From positions 3,955,341 to 4,019,340 of the forward strand of contig NW_004624866.1 of assembly GCF_000247695.1 (NCBI RefSeq): 64,000 bases of DNA, given 5' to 3'. The DNA comes from Heterocephalus glaber. Taxonomy: Eukaryota > Chordata > Mammalia > Rodentia > Bathyergidae. The position numbers and the translations under genes were made by a program. The notes beneath the pieces are model-generated. The model worked only from the letters and a program-made list of their open reading frames with translations, was not told where the DNA came from and did not search any database. This document shows positions 1 to 11,479 of this stretch, piece by piece (positions within the stretch are counted from its first letter, which is position 1; the number at the start of each line of letters is the position of its first letter).

Positions 1-189
1 CCTGCTGATGGCCACTGCTGCACCACTTTGGCAGTGGACATCAATTACATGTGCCTGTGTCCCCACTAATTCCCACAGATCTGTGCAGAGGCCTCCAGGG
101 GTGATTTGCTAACCCTACAGCTCCTAGAAAGAATGCTATTTCCTCTTCATGGAGGCATCAGTGCACTGCCCCCAGGCCCCACCCCTGAC

Positions 190-345
190 CCCAAACTCTT
201 CTTTCTGTTCCCACTTAGCCCATCATTATTGGGCCAATTTTGTTCACTCATTGTCTGTCTCCCTGAATGTAAACTCTCCTTGAAGGCTCCACAGCCACTC
301 ATGCACATAGACACCTCCCCCTCCAGACATTTCAAACATGTCTGA
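190..345 (+). mobile_element. L2 3'-end fragment
   Basis: The stretch has the typical L2 tail phrasing: a 'ttgtctgtctccc' block, then 'gaatgtaaactctccttgaagg', close to the L2 'gaatgtaagctcc(a/t)tgagggc' motif. It is ancient and diverged. An open frame of 79 codons crosses it and is treated as chance. Confidence 0.55.
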
Positions 346-1164
346 ACATGGGTAAACACCAATTAGGGACAGATTTGAATTCTTCCCATTATATCTATTA
401 TCATTATGCCATCATCATGACCCTTATCATGATGATGGTTATGATGATGGTAGTGATAAACTGCAGCCTATTAATGACATTTGCTATATATCAGATCACA
501 TTGGAGAAAATTAGATCCACTTGCTTCCTCTATCTCATTTTTCTAATACAAAAAATATTTTTAAAGAACTCTAATATTTAATATGCCTATATGATATTTT
601 TCTTCTTTAAAATAAACAATAGATGTTATGTACTAGAAAAGAAATATATATAATAAGACTCACCCTGAATTTTTCTTCTCTCATATGCATATAATCAATG
701 TTGTATATTAGAATAGTAAGGATGAAAAGAAGCTTCCAAATGGCCTATCTGTAACATATTTGGTTTAGGTTGAAGCTTTGGGTTCTAATCACACTTTAAA
801 AGAGACTCAGAATCACTCTAGATTTTGTGTTCTCTATGAATATGATCATGCTAACACAGGCTGTTCTGAGAACAATTCATGGCTATTCCAAGATCAAAGG
901 AAATGCTTAACAAATAATTATTTTCCCTTCTGATTTCTCGTTGTCAGGAATATACCAATATCATGTTAAATGTCAGTTTTATAAAGCTGCTGCCAAGGAT
1001 GTCTATGTGACTGGAAGATGAATACATAGACTGAGACAGATATGAATAAATTGTCAAAGGGAAAGCTCAAAAATCTTGTTATCAGTATGTTTCTGCTAAA
1101 GAAAACTATAGGTCATGGCAGTGAGCAAAATGATTTTACCTCAATATATCTGTATATCTCTGTC
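346..1164. other. AT-rich unassigned sequence
   Basis: No gene or clear repeat is visible. It holds a trinucleotide-rich patch (ATC/GAT) around 400-460 that includes a perfect 12-bp stem hairpin at 409-438. Confidence 0.6.
409..438. repeat. Perfect 12-bp inverted repeat, 6-nt loop
   Basis: The left arm 409-420 (ccatcatcatga) is the exact reverse complement of the right arm 427-438, with loop ccctta. It lies in a simple ATC/GAT-rich patch, so slippage between complementary triplet runs could explain it. Confidence 0.85.
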
Positions 1165-1262
1165 TTGCTTATTTTCTCATCACTGGGATAAAATACTCAA
1201 CAGCCACAACTAAAGAAAAAAGGGGTTTATTTTTGCTTATGGTTTTTAGAGAATAACAGTCC
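1165..1262 (-). mobile_element. MaLR LTR 3'-end fragment, antisense
   Basis: The text 'ctgggataaaatactcaacagcc...ggggtttatttttgctta' resembles the reverse complement of rodent ORR1/MT LTR 3' ends. It abuts, in the opposite orientation, the sense LTR starting near 1268. Confidence 0.5.
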
Positions 1263-1267
1263 ATATT

Positions 1268-1465
1268 ATTTAGGTAGCTCCTCCTTTTCCCTCTACTTTC
1301 TAGCCACCATGACATGAGTAACTTTCCTCTACTGTGCCCCTCTGTCATGCTGTTTCTGCCTTGGAGCCAGCCAATTATGAACTGAATCCTCTAAAAACAT
1401 GAGCCAAAACAAATCTCTCCATTTTTAAGCTGTGAGTGTCAGGCATTTTCCCAGTGACAAAGACA
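1268..1465 (+). mobile_element. MaLR (ORR1/MT-like) 5' LTR, partial
   Basis: It carries the LTR signature 'ttggagccagccaattatgaactgaatcc' in separate blocks, followed by 'gtgagtgtcaggcattttcccagtgacaaagac', the usual 3' end of rodent MaLR LTRs. The start is missing. The same signature recurs in the partner LTR at 2341-2590 and in the solo LTR at 31720. Confidence 0.65.
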
Positions 1466-2340
1466 GATTTTAGTACCAGAAGGTGGGGTTGCTGCTGTGA
1501 CTATACCTGACCATGTGTTTCAGAAGCCTTTGAAACTAGTTCGTTGGAGGACTGTGGAAAGGTTTAGAGATGTCAGCTAGAGAAGCCATGGAATACTGTA
1601 AAGAAAGTAAGAAAAGAGTGATGCAAGATTCTTTTCATAGCTCAGAAGATCAGACCAGAGGACCAGAAGGCAGCAAAGGCCAAGCTCAGGAAGTTTCAGG
1701 TGGGTACAAGGACTCCACTGGCAGTTTGACTAAAGATCATATGAGTTATGAGAAGGCATTTTGCACATGTCTTAAGACTTTGTGAAAAATAGGGATTAAG
1801 GGCAGTGGATTAATTAATCTGTTGCAGGAAATTTCAAAACAGCCCTACATTCAGCCTATGACATGGGTGCTATAGCAGCTTTGAACCAAGTATATAGTGA
1901 AAAGCAGGAGCAAAAAGAACATTCGAAAAGTTTGTAGTCTCATCAGAAAGGGAAGATCTGCAAAGTTGAGACCATGACAGCTTGCATGCTGAGAAGACCA
2001 GCTTTAAAAAAAGAAAGTAAATGCTTTTCCTCAGAACAATAGGAAAGATGCCTAAGGGCATTTCAGGAATCAACAAGACCCCATACTTTGCAAGCTCAAA
2101 GGTGCGAAACAGTAAAGCTTTCATTTAAGAAAGGAACCTTGGCCACTTTATTAAGAAGGACCTCCTAGGGAATTGGTTCTCTGAGATTCTTTTCACAATG
2201 ATCAATCATCCAGGCACTCAGAGGCCTCTGAAGCCATGCCCAAGATGATCTGGCTATTGCTTGAGCTTGCAGCAGACTTTAGCATCATCCACGAAGGGGT
2301 AATTTTACAGACTTGCAGAATGTAAGAGTTGTCAGATAAG
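1466..2340 (+). mobile_element. MaLR internal region
   Basis: It begins just downstream of the 5' LTR with 'ttagtaccagaaggtggggttgctgctgtgac', split by small changes, which is the primer-site-proximal motif of MaLR internal regions. MaLR internal sequences are non-coding gag-remnant DNA mobilised by ERV-L-type proteins in trans. The 71-codon frame at 1570-1785 is part of this and is not a gene. Length (about 0.9 kb) is shorter than typical full internal regions, so deletion is likely. Confidence 0.6.
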
Positions 2341-2590
2341 GGAGGCTTCCACTCAAAGGGCATCTCTTCTTACCAGCTTTTCCCTTTGCTCTCTGCTTTC
2401 TGGCTGTCATGACATGAGCAGCTTTCCCTGGCCAGACTCTTCTACCATGCTCTTCCTGCTTTGGAACTAGCCAATTATGGACTGAATCCTATAAAACCTA
2501 CAAAGCCAGATGAACCTCTCCTTCCTTAAGTTGTCAGTGTTAGGTATTTTGTCCCAGAGATGAGAAAGTGATAAAGATACTCTCTTAATC
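2341..2590 (+). mobile_element. MaLR 3' LTR, partial
   Basis: It shares with 1268-1465 the blocks 'ctgtcatgacatgagcag', 'ccaattatggactgaatcc' and 'gtcagtgttaggtattttgtcc', in the same order. It is the 3' LTR partner of one element, also lacking its 5' end. Confidence 0.65.
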
Positions 2591-3015
2591 AATTTGGCCT
2601 TCCACACAACCACAGTATTCATGAACCTCTAAGAAGCTGTAACAAAAGCTACAAAAAAAACAGAAACAAGTTGAGGTGCAAGTGAAGGATCATCACTAGC
2701 TCATTGGGCTTTCATCACCTCTACTCCTTCCTAGGCGAGCTCCTCCCCATTCTCACTAATCCCTTTACATAACTGACGAGAATTGTTCTGATAGCAATAC
2801 TTACCACGATGAAGCATTTTAGGTACTATTTTAAAAGGACTGGGAAATTTAAGACATGTACAAAGCAACTTTTTATTTTAAATAATCTATATACTAAAAA
2901 GAATGTGTTAGGAACTGTGAAGAAGAAAAATAAGAATAAAATTTCAATGTTGACCTCAAAGAATTAGTATTTTAGAATATACTGGGACTCAATCTATAAT
3001 ATGCTCTGTATGTGA
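2591..3015. other. Unassigned sequence
   Basis: AT-rich sequence with short A runs. I see no gene, no SINE boxes and no LTR signature. Confidence 0.5.
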
Positions 3016-3475
3016 TGGTTATTGACTACTGCCTAACAAATCATCCCAAATTTTAGTAATTTAAAGCAACAAACATTGATTATTTCATATTTTCTGCAGC
3101 TCACAAATTTGGAAGTAATTTAGCTGGGTGGCTCTGCCTCATGACATCTCATGAGATTAAAGCCAGGATGTGAACAGACTAGGGCAGCCCAATCTGCTCC
3201 CGATGTGACTGGTGGCAAGGGCTTCAATTCCTTGCACATGGGCCTCAACCAGTGTCTGCTGGGGCATCCTCACAGCCTTTCAGGCATCTATCCAAGTAGA
3301 AGAGAAGTGGATGGTGCAGTGTTCTTAGGGCCTGTCCCCAGAAATCACACAACAACATGTGCAGAGTGTCCTCTTAGCTTCCTAAGTCAGCCCTTTTAAT
3401 GTGAGAGGGAACTACAGAAAGACATGAGTACCGGGAGAAGTGATCATCTTGGACACTGGGTGCCCCCGTGTGTCA
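3016..3475 (-). mobile_element. Old MLT1-like LTR, antisense
   Basis: The order of blocks matches the reverse complement of old MaLR LTRs: 'actgcctaacaaatcatccc', 'agcaacaaacattgattatttc', 'agctgggtggctctgcctca', 'aatgtgagagggaactacag' and 'atgagtaccgggag...catcttggacactgg'. An 82-codon open frame here (3151-3399) is a by-product. Confidence 0.55.
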
Positions 3476-4340
3476 TGGAGTTTCCCTGGGCTCACTCATC
3501 TGCAAGTCAGAGTCACTCAATATTTCAAACTTTACCATCTCTTTCCCCAGCCACTGACTAAACATTCCAAGGTCCTAAAGTATCTTTTCTTCCCCATATT
3601 TCTAGGAGTTCCCATAGAGGCTCCCCCACTACCACATGGCACCATTCTGTTACCCATAGCATAGCTGCTTTAGGACTTGCTACTGAAGAAGTGGAAATGT
3701 CAGGGCCAAACCAAGCCGTGCTCATTTCCAACTCAGGGTTCTCCTCTCTATTTAGGGTTTCTAGGTCCCTAAGCTCACCAAGTCTTTCTCACTAGGTCAA
3801 AGCCATCTCTCTTCCTCCCTCAGTCTGCACTCTTTTCAAGAAGGCTCCTCAATCCTGGTGCCAATAGGCTTGTCTCACCAATTCACCACACAGGCCCAGC
3901 TGTGCCCTGAACTAGCATTTCTTCCCTCCTTCTGCCCCATAAGACCTGCTATATTTACAAGAATAAATATAAAGTTAAAAATGTCATTCGGTAGTGGAGT
4001 ATTTTTATAGATTTGCTGAGTCTCAGCCCTAGATGGTATTTTTCTAGTAGGTAAATTTCCATGACTGCTAACTCGTGCAATGAGGTCAAAAGACCTCCAG
4101 AGGAGTCCTGCCCATCAGTCACCGAGACACTAACCTGTACTGATAAACCCTGCCACAACACATGGCTAGATGAATAGACAGGTCAATAGCCACTTTAGTT
4201 TAATGACTACAGAAATGCTGCCGAAATCTAACTCTGAATCTTGCTCAGCACATTCCAATTAATACAGTTAGAAACAAAGGAGCTGAATGAGTCACTCCCT
4301 TCCCTATATTCATCTGTAAACACCACCCTTTACCCATGCT
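3476..4340. other. Unassigned sequence
   Basis: Pyrimidine-rich from about 3500 to 3950 and otherwise AT-rich. Small open frames occur on both strands, but none has a recognisable motif. Nothing else is seen. Confidence 0.5.
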
Positions 4341-4345
4341 TCAAT

Positions 4346-4850
4346 TTTTTTTCTTTTTTTGCTACTTTTGTGGAGGGATTAATGAAGTTTATTGGTACAT
4401 TTTGGATATACATATTGATCATATTCATCATAGGGAATCTCTACCTGTACACGAAATAGCTTCATTCTTTTTTCCCATTCCCCTCCCCTCCCTTCAACCC
4501 CTCTTACCCTCCTTATTTACAAAAGCTCTGTTTCCATTTTTTCTTTCTTTTCTCATTTTTTTTCTTTTCCATGCCTTCCTTTCTCCTCTACCCTCTTCCT
4601 AGTTCTCCTTCCCATTTGAACATTTTCTTCCTATTTCACAAGATCTATTATACATTTTGGCCCTTATTTACACTTTCAGTTTCTTGTACCAGAAAAACAA
4701 TACAATATTTACACTTGTGTATCCAATTTATTTCTCTTAAGAGTATAGTGTCAAGATGCATCCATATACCTAGAAATGTCTCAAGTTCATCCTTCTTTAT
4801 GGCTGAGTAGTACTCCATTGTATAAAAAAATCTTCTTTATCCATTCATTA
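4346..4850 (-). mobile_element. 5'-truncated L1, antisense (3' UTR plus ORF2 end)
   Basis: Read on the minus strand it ends in an A-rich tail (T-rich at 4346-4360 on plus). It contains the purine-rich 3' UTR of the L1 lineage in this window (pyrimidine-rich 4465-4620 on plus) and then the ORF2 end ('ggctgagtagtactccattgta'). It has a single copy of the 3' UTR unit. Truncated near 4850. Three open frames of 72-88 codons on plus come from the UTR. Confidence 0.75.
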
Positions 4851-4860
4851 GTAAAAGAAG

Positions 4861-6005
4861 TAAAAAATAAAATAACAAAAGCCTAAGAGATCGCCATGCC
4901 TTCAGCAGCAGAGCACTGGCACCACTGAAAAATTCTATAGGAGGCACCAAAAAGTCAGAGGTGTCTGGACTTCAAATTCTAAAAGTCTGAATTGTCATGC
5001 CCTTTTTGCCCTTTTCCCTTTCCCCTCTTCCTGCTGCTACCTTCCCAGAGATCTTTGATAAATGTAGCTACTTACTACTTATTTCGGAGAGTACACTTTG
5101 TACTTCTTTCCTCACCATACACAAGAACCTGGACTGTTTTTGCCCACTCAATTGTAACATAATCAAAGAGGAAAAGGGAAAGTTTAAGGTTACCACAGTA
5201 AACTTATCTTTATTTTTATTCTCTTTCAATCATTATGGAAAAAAACCTTTGTATTTAGTCATCTACTTAGACATTCCTCAATAAAGCCTGAATTTGAGAA
5301 GAAAGCTGGAGTGAGTACAATGAAAGTTTACATTGTCACTTGAGCCATCACCAGAAAGAGCCCCACATTCAGCTTCAGCCTTCTATCACTGATTGAAAAC
5401 TTATTGCCTCAGTCAAATTTTCTGTCACCATCGAAGCCAGAAAACAGCTAGAATAGAAGACAAGTGGCTTAAGACGTTCATTTATAAAAAGAGTAAATGG
5501 TGTTGTAGAATCCAAGAAAGATAATTGTAAATGAAGCAGGTTTCTATCTGATTTTTAAAGTTTTACATATTTGAAATTCTCATTAAAGAGAGTACTTAAG
5601 GATGTGAATTCATGTATTCAGAATTAGAATTTGAGAAGACTTGGCATTATCATGGCAGAAGTCTGGTTTGCTCGGTAACGCTTTCTTCATAATGATAATA
5701 GAGGTTAATCATGTCATACCACAAAAGAAGTAATAAGTATAGGAAGTAATGCATATGTTACTTTGCTCAATTCAGTCATCTCAAAATGTATACACATTTC
5801 AAAACAACATGATAAATATATGCGATTGTTACTTGCTATTTATAAAAAATTAACAACATTCTTATCATATAATGATTACTTATGACTTATAAAACCATCA
5901 ACTACTTTCTTAAAATTTTTTTAAAAGTTAGTCATTATACTAAGACTTTCAGTCACAAATTTTTCAGTGCAATAGTCCCAGACCATTAACTCTCTGGGAA
6001 TGGAC
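4861..6005. other. AT-rich unassigned sequence
   Basis: No gene or confident repeat. The 95-codon frame at 4997-5284 is low-complexity at its start and shows no domain. The distal half is strongly AT-rich. Confidence 0.5.
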
Positions 6006-6009
6006 ATAG

Positions 6010-6625
6010 GGTATATTAGTTTTCCGTTGCTGTGGTTAAAAAAATGTACCACAAATTTAGCAACTTCAAATAACACCCATTTATTATTTCACAGTGCTGT
6101 AGATCAGAAGTCCAGCTACAATGTGGCTCAGCTGGTTTCCTGCTTAGACTCTCACATGGCTGAAAACAAGATCTTGGCAGGTCTATGTTTCTTTGTGAAG
6201 GGCCTGGAGATGAATCCACTTGCAAGTTGTTCAAGGTGGTGGATGGACTCAGTCTTTAGCAGTTGTAGGACTGAGGCTCGCTTTTCTCTGCTAACTAATA
6301 GCTGAGGTTGACATGTGCCCGAGAAGTCTCTCCTCCGTGTATAAGACTATCTCCACCTCCAAGCCAGCATGGGTGTATCCAGTCATCTTATACTTCCAAT
6401 CTCTCTGGCTTCATCACTGCCATCGGCTATTTATATTTAAGGGATCACTCATGTGAATACACTGGGACTAATTAGATATGCCAAGTTATTCTCCCTATGT
6501 TAAAGTCACTAGATTGTTAACCTTCATTACAACTGCAAAGACTCTTTTACCATGTAGGTGACACATTCACTGGTATGACAATAGAGAGGGAAGGTCATTG
6601 GCCAAAGTTCCACCTATCACACGGG
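6010..6625 (-). mobile_element. Old MLT1-like LTR, antisense
   Basis: It starts with 'tattagttttccgttgctg', then 'accacaaatttagcaacttc', 'acccatttattatttcacag' and 'gtagatcagaagtcc'. Near the other end are 'gttaaccttcattacaactgcaaag' (split) and 'ttaccatgtaggtgacacattcac'. This is the reverse-complement order of MaLR/MLT1 LTRs. The 101-codon frame at 6000-6305 lies inside it and is rejected as a gene. Confidence 0.65.
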
Positions 6626-7015
6626 GGAAGGGTGTACAGAAAGATTTCCCTACTGTAACAATTCCTTCTTTCTTGCTTGGATTGTTTTCTTAACTCAAGC
6701 AAATATTAATTTTGTGATTTTAATAGATTTTTATTTAAAAGATTAAAAATATTTTAACAGTTATGTATTTTGAGGTATACTTATTCTATCCTTGTTGCTT
6801 AGTTTCACTTGAGGTAGGCACTTTCAAGTTATAAATTGTCTGCAAAAATTTTTATAAATGTTTCCATTTTCCCAAGGTATATGACTTGGATCGTTTACAG
6901 AATTAAAAATATATTTCTGAATGTGATCAAATGTGGTTTATGAAAAAAAAGTGTTAAGTAATGAATTAACTAAACAGTCAAGATTTTAAACTGGGTGTTA
7001 TGTACTCTCAACATT

Positions 7016-7130
7016 AAGAATGGTATGAGGCCAGGGATTTAGCTCAGTGGTTCGCCGCCTGCCTCGAAAGTGCAAGGACCCGAGTTCGATCCCCAGTACC
7101 AAAAAATACAAAAACAAAAGAATGGTATGA
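7016..7130 (+). mobile_element. ID-type SINE with perfect 13-bp target duplication
   Basis: A tRNA-derived SINE with an A-box (tagctcagtgg) and a B-box (gagttcgatcccc), ending in an A-rich tail. The target duplication aagaatggtatga is exact at 7016-7028 and 7118-7130, so the insertion is well preserved. It is not a functional tRNA gene: no acceptor-stem partner is visible. Confidence 0.92.
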
Positions 7131-8282
7131 AACATAGAAGAGGGGTATGAACCCCACATTACTTGTAATCTCATTGAGAAGGCAGAAGAAATACAAAATA
7201 ATAGCAGTATACTGTGTTGTGCAGTTTGTTCCTGAGAAGTTCAGAAGGGACTGTCACTGCCAAGCCGGGGACATGAGGAGGGAGGGAGAAGGAGTCTTTC
7301 CCATGGGAGAGTGAATGAGTTTGGCAATAACGTTCTGCCTTTTTGAATTCCTACCACCAACCTATCTCCCAAACAGGAAGTCTGGTTTGAGCCTAGCATC
7401 CTAAATTCTAAAAGAAAGAGTAGCTCCCGTGTCACTATATTCTAACCTTTTCTTGTCACACTAGGGCAAATTCTGTAAGCAAGGATCTGCCACAGACAGC
7501 TGGGGAGGCAATCCATGCAAATTACAGTGGACTTAGCTGTCTCAGGTGAAAATACGTAAGAAGTTATCACAATAAACTTAATTCATCTGCTACATATCAT
7601 TTAGTTCTCAGAGATAAAAGGGGCAATATGTAGGGCTTTGAACAACAATTCAAATTAGCAACAGTCCAGTGTTCTAATTCTAGAATATTCTAATTATTTT
7701 TTTTTAAATGTCATCATTTCCACCTTTAGTTCCCCTAAACTGACCAATTCAGGATCGTGGCAGAACATAGCATTTCCTGCTTGTCTTTTCCCATCATAAC
7801 TAGGATTCCCTAACTTTCTAGAAACTCTTATCCAGCAATTTAAAACATTTCCTTCAGAATGTGAAGGCTACTTTGGCCAAAGTCCACCTCTCTCAGCCAG
7901 TTATCAAACAGATAGTATAACTTGGACTTAAAAAAAACCCTGTTTATCATTATATATATCCCAGAAGAGGTTATCAGCCAAAGTCAAAGGCATGAGTGCC
8001 TGGTAGTCTCAATCCTGTTTCATTTGCCAAAATTCTGAATGATTTTAGTAACATTACATGAAGTACTTCAGAGACAAGGCTCTCTGTGGCTCTCAAGCAG
8101 GCTGGACTCTACTGCCAAGACATATATTGGATTTTAGTCCTATCACGGTGCTACTATCATTAATAATAATAATGTTATAATTACATTAAATAATTTTTCT
8201 GGTTTTTTATAGTGTTCTGCAGTCTAGAATATTCAACTGCACTTTTACATAATAATATATTGGATAGCAGTTGTGTTTGGTA
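7131..8282. other. Unassigned sequence
   Basis: Moderately AT-rich, with short ATT/AAT runs near 8160. No gene or clear repeat is seen. The 64-codon minus-strand frame at 7241-7435 has no supporting signals. Confidence 0.5.
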
Positions 8283-8468
8283 GCAGCTTCATAGCAGAGT
8301 GGAAAAACATTGGTTTTGAAGTCAGACATCAACTGGCCTCAAAAAACATATCCTCCACCAGCTATACATCTGAAAAATTCAACTTTCTTCTCTGGACCTT
8401 ACTTTCTCCCTAATGATGTGGTACTGCTATTTATCTCTCAGGTAAATACATTAACTGAACTAAAGAAC
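8283..8468 (+). mobile_element. MIR SINE fragment
   Basis: Blocks such as 'atagcagagtggaaaaacattgg', 'tgaagtcagac' and 'caactttcttctctggacctt' follow the MIR order (tRNA-like head, then the core). It is diverged. Confidence 0.55.
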
Positions 8469-8516
8469 TAAAATAAATTTAAATATATAAGGACTTAATA
8501 AAATAATATGATTCTC

Positions 8517-8703
8517 AGCCAGGCGTGGTGATGCACGACTGTAATCCCAACACTCAGGAGGTTGAGGCAGAAGGATCACTGTGAGTTCAAGGCCAGCTTA
8601 GGCTAGGATTCACTGTGAGTTCAAGGCCAGCTTAGGCTAGGATACACAGTGAGTTCAAGGCCACTCTGAACTACATAGCATGACCCTGTCTCAAAAAAAA
8701 AAA
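8517..8703 (+). mobile_element. B1-type SINE with internal 34-bp tandem duplication
   Basis: It has the 7SL-derived start 'gccaggcgtggtgatgcac', 'tgtaatcccaacactcagg' and the usual tail 'gaccctgtctcaaaa'. Internally, 8577-8610 and 8611-8644 are near-identical 34-bp units (last base differs), followed by a third, partial unit from 8645. B1 elements normally carry one short internal duplication; this copy has gained another. Confidence 0.9.
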
Positions 8704-8833
8704 AACCAAAAAAGATGTCATTCCCTTTGTATAAGAACATTAAAATTCAGATGTTGGATTATTTATCCAAAATTTTAAACAAATAAAAGAATGTGACTAG
8801 AAGTTAGAGTGTTTTTCTGTACCCTAGTAAGCT

Positions 8834-8835
<2 letters not shown>

Positions 8836-8871
<36 letters not shown>

Positions 8872-8872
8872 C
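8836..8872. repeat. (AC)n microsatellite
   Basis: Uninterrupted AC dinucleotides, about 18 units. Likely length-polymorphic. Confidence 0.97.
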
Positions 8873-9609
8873 TGGAAAGGAAGACTGAAATCTGGTGTCA
8901 CTAACCATTTCCCTTACTTCCAACACAAGGAAAACTGCACATGACTTACACATAGAATTTCTACAAGAATTCATGTACCAGAATACACTCAGAGGGCTGA
9001 TCCTCTAGGCTCTTCCATGGTTGGACAACAAACTTCAGTACAGGACACTTTCTATAAGTAATTTTATCTAAGGCAAAGAACAAATGCATCCTTCCCAAGT
9101 GGCAAAACTAACTCTCCTCCACAAATGGGTTCCCTTTGGGATTTGATGTGAGTGAAAGAGAAAATCAGGAACTACTGAGAGAAAAGGATACTACTTTGAG
9201 ACCTAATGTAAGCTCTTTTTTCAGGAACTGTGAAGCATGCAATGCCATCATAATGGAAAATGCATTAAACTGTCAGAGTGAAGATCCTGTCTTCAATCAT
9301 ATACAATCCCTTAAGATGTCAGTGTTAAATTTTGCATTAAGAAATCTCCTGACCCCCTCCCCTCTCTTAAAAAAATAAAACTTTCCTTACAAAATTGAAA
9401 TTTTAAAGGACTATGTGGTACACAGAAGTATACCAGGTAGAGCTGCAAAATCATTTCTTAAGCTAAAAAGATTTAAATCCAATATTACATGAGTATTTTG
9501 TAAATATTTCCATAAGTAGTTTATAAGTAGTAAATGATAGAGGATAACTAAGAATTCAACCAAAAATAAAGAATAACAATTTACAAATTATTTTGCTTAT
9601 AACACAAAA
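8873..9609. other. Unassigned sequence
   Basis: No repeat is recognised. The 80-codon frame at 9136-9378 starts mid-sequence and has no splice or domain support. Confidence 0.5.
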
Positions 9610-9677
9610 ATTCCAAATCGCTTGCCAGCTCAAGGTCCTGAGTTCAGTCCCCAGCACTGAAAAAAAAAATCCAAATC
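9610..9677 (+). mobile_element. 5'-truncated ID-type SINE
   Basis: Only the 3' half remains: 'gcttgcc', then the B-box-like 'gagttcagtccccagcac' and an A-run. It is bracketed by the near-duplicate attccaaatc (9610-9619) / aatccaaatc (9668-9677), 9 of 10 matching. Confidence 0.75.
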
Positions 9678-10741
9678 TAATAACTAGGTATTGATATCAA
9701 TTGTCAGGATGTTCCCAGTTCAGGGCCCAGTGTTGGTTATTGGTTGAGCCTGCATAAGCAGGCTTTGCAAATGTCCTTAGGAATGGATAGCTAGCAGATA
9801 GTTTGAAATTTGATAAATACAATTTCTTTTTCCTTTTGAAACTGAAAATACACCAATAACTGTTTGAAAGGGTCTAACTTTAGATCTCATGACATTTTAA
9901 AATCTAGAGACTTCCTTTGTTAATAAAAGAGTTACTGATAAAAAGCAGAGAGTCTGTCTCCTAAGCATAACGAAGAGAACCAAGTGAGTGGTGCTTTCTT
10001 TTCTCGTTTTTCCTCTCCCTCTTCTTTTGTAGTATTTCAGGAGCATCATTATAAAAACCAGAGTCCTAAAAATTAAACTCAGGTCTTTGCTGAACATCAG
10101 TTCCTGAGCACTGTTTCCATGCTGCGTTCTCCAGCCTTTGCTCTCCCACTCTCTTAAAGGTCTCCATTTTCTATGGATGATGACAAAAAAATTACTCGTA
10201 ATTACTGAGCCTCAAGAAACTAGGTATAAAATTAACATCATGCTGAAGTATCCCAATAGATCTTTTGTTACCAATAGGGGAAGCCTAAGAATATTTGTTT
10301 GATGATCATTTTTTAAATTTTATAAATTTTGCATTCATGCCAGATTAACAACATTTGAATTTTGGCTCATGAGTTTTAGTAGTAAGAACTCATTTTAAAT
10401 AATGGAAAACCTGATGTCCAGAACCTGAATGAAATCATAAAAGACCAAATGAAAATTACCTCTGGATTTAATGAGAAGTTTTTCTGTCTTACATAATTTA
10501 AAAGATCTTTATTACCATCAAAATCTTATTTCTCAAAAATTTTTATTTTTGCTTGAATCCCTGGCAGTATAGTCTGCACTTGTAGAGAAATATGTCATCT
10601 GCTGAAGTTTGTAAGCCCAGTTAGGTAGAGAATCATTGCACAAAACAAGAAAAGCTGCAAGGAGAGGATCCATATCAATAAGCATAAAATTCATATTTTA
10701 CAATCCAAATAAAATATTTGCAGTACACAAATGAAAATATA
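9678..10741. other. Unassigned AT-rich sequence
   Basis: I see neither a gene nor a confident repeat here. Confidence 0.5.
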
Positions 10742-11262
10742 TTGTGGTGGTTAACCTTGACTGTCAACTTGACTGAAAAATAGGATGCCTAGAAAATTGA
10801 TGATGTATCCTTATGGGCGAGTCTGTGCAGCTGTTCCCAAAGATTGGCACGTGGGTCAGCAAACTGTGTGGGGAGGATGTGCCCAGAGTGGAGCAGCTGA
10901 AGTGAGCATCACTGCCCAGGAGGCTGGGGACCCTAAGGGAATGAAAAGGTGAGGAAAGTAGAAACTCTCTGGCATGCAGCCTTGACTCTTGTTGAATGGA
11001 TCACTACTGCTATCACCTACGGGCATCGAACTCCAGATTCTACAGTCTTTGACCCCAGAGTTGCTCCAGCAGCTCTCCAGGAGGATTCCAGGTCTTCAGC
11101 TTCAGACTGGGGCTGCATCATTACTCCTTGTTCGGAGGCTTCCAGTTTCTTGCACTGTACAGCTACTGGTTTTGCTGGCTTTCCAAACATCAGATGACTA
11201 CTATAGGATGATTAAATCTGTATCTTGTAAGCCAATCTAATAAATCCTATCTTACAATTATA
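10742..11262 (+). mobile_element. ERVL-type (MLT2-like) LTR
   Basis: It opens with 'gtggtggttaaccttgactgtcaacttgact' in near-consensus form, a hallmark of ERV-L LTRs. It continues with the cytosine/thymine-rich central part, then 'taagccaatctaataaatc', an embedded polyadenylation-like signal (AATAAA at about 11240). The two overlapping frames of 82-83 codons (10949-11240) are LTR sequence, not genes. Confidence 0.65.
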
Positions 11263-11264
11263 CA

Positions 11265-11479
11265 TATTTTATTGTTTCTTTTCAATAAAACCTTCATAAA
11301 CATAACAGAAGTTTTAAACTTTTTTAAATAACAAAGCTGGTTTAAGTAAAATCTTAGAACCCCAATAATAAAAACAACTATTTAGATACATTAATTCAAA
11401 TGGACCTTAATATTAAGGCTCAGTCTCTCACACTTACCTCTAAAGCACCTCCAAAAATATCTAGAAACTATTAATAAGA
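11265..11479. other. Unassigned AT-rich sequence
   Basis: Nothing recognisable. Confidence 0.5.

Noticed and set aside
4241..4602. Two plus-strand frames rich in F, L and P with membrane-like stretches
   Set aside because: They mostly derive from the T- and C-rich antisense L1 tail and 3' UTR.
6000..6305. 101-codon plus-strand frame
   Set aside because: It lies within an antisense MLT1-like LTR; no promoter or splice evidence.
7029..7117. Possible tRNA gene (A-box and B-box present)
   Set aside because: Flanked by target duplications with an A tail and repeated at four or more other sites: an ID-type SINE, not a tRNA.
8577..8680. Short direct repeats resembling a CRISPR array
   Set aside because: Units are contiguous with no spacers and lie inside a B1 SINE of a mammalian genome.
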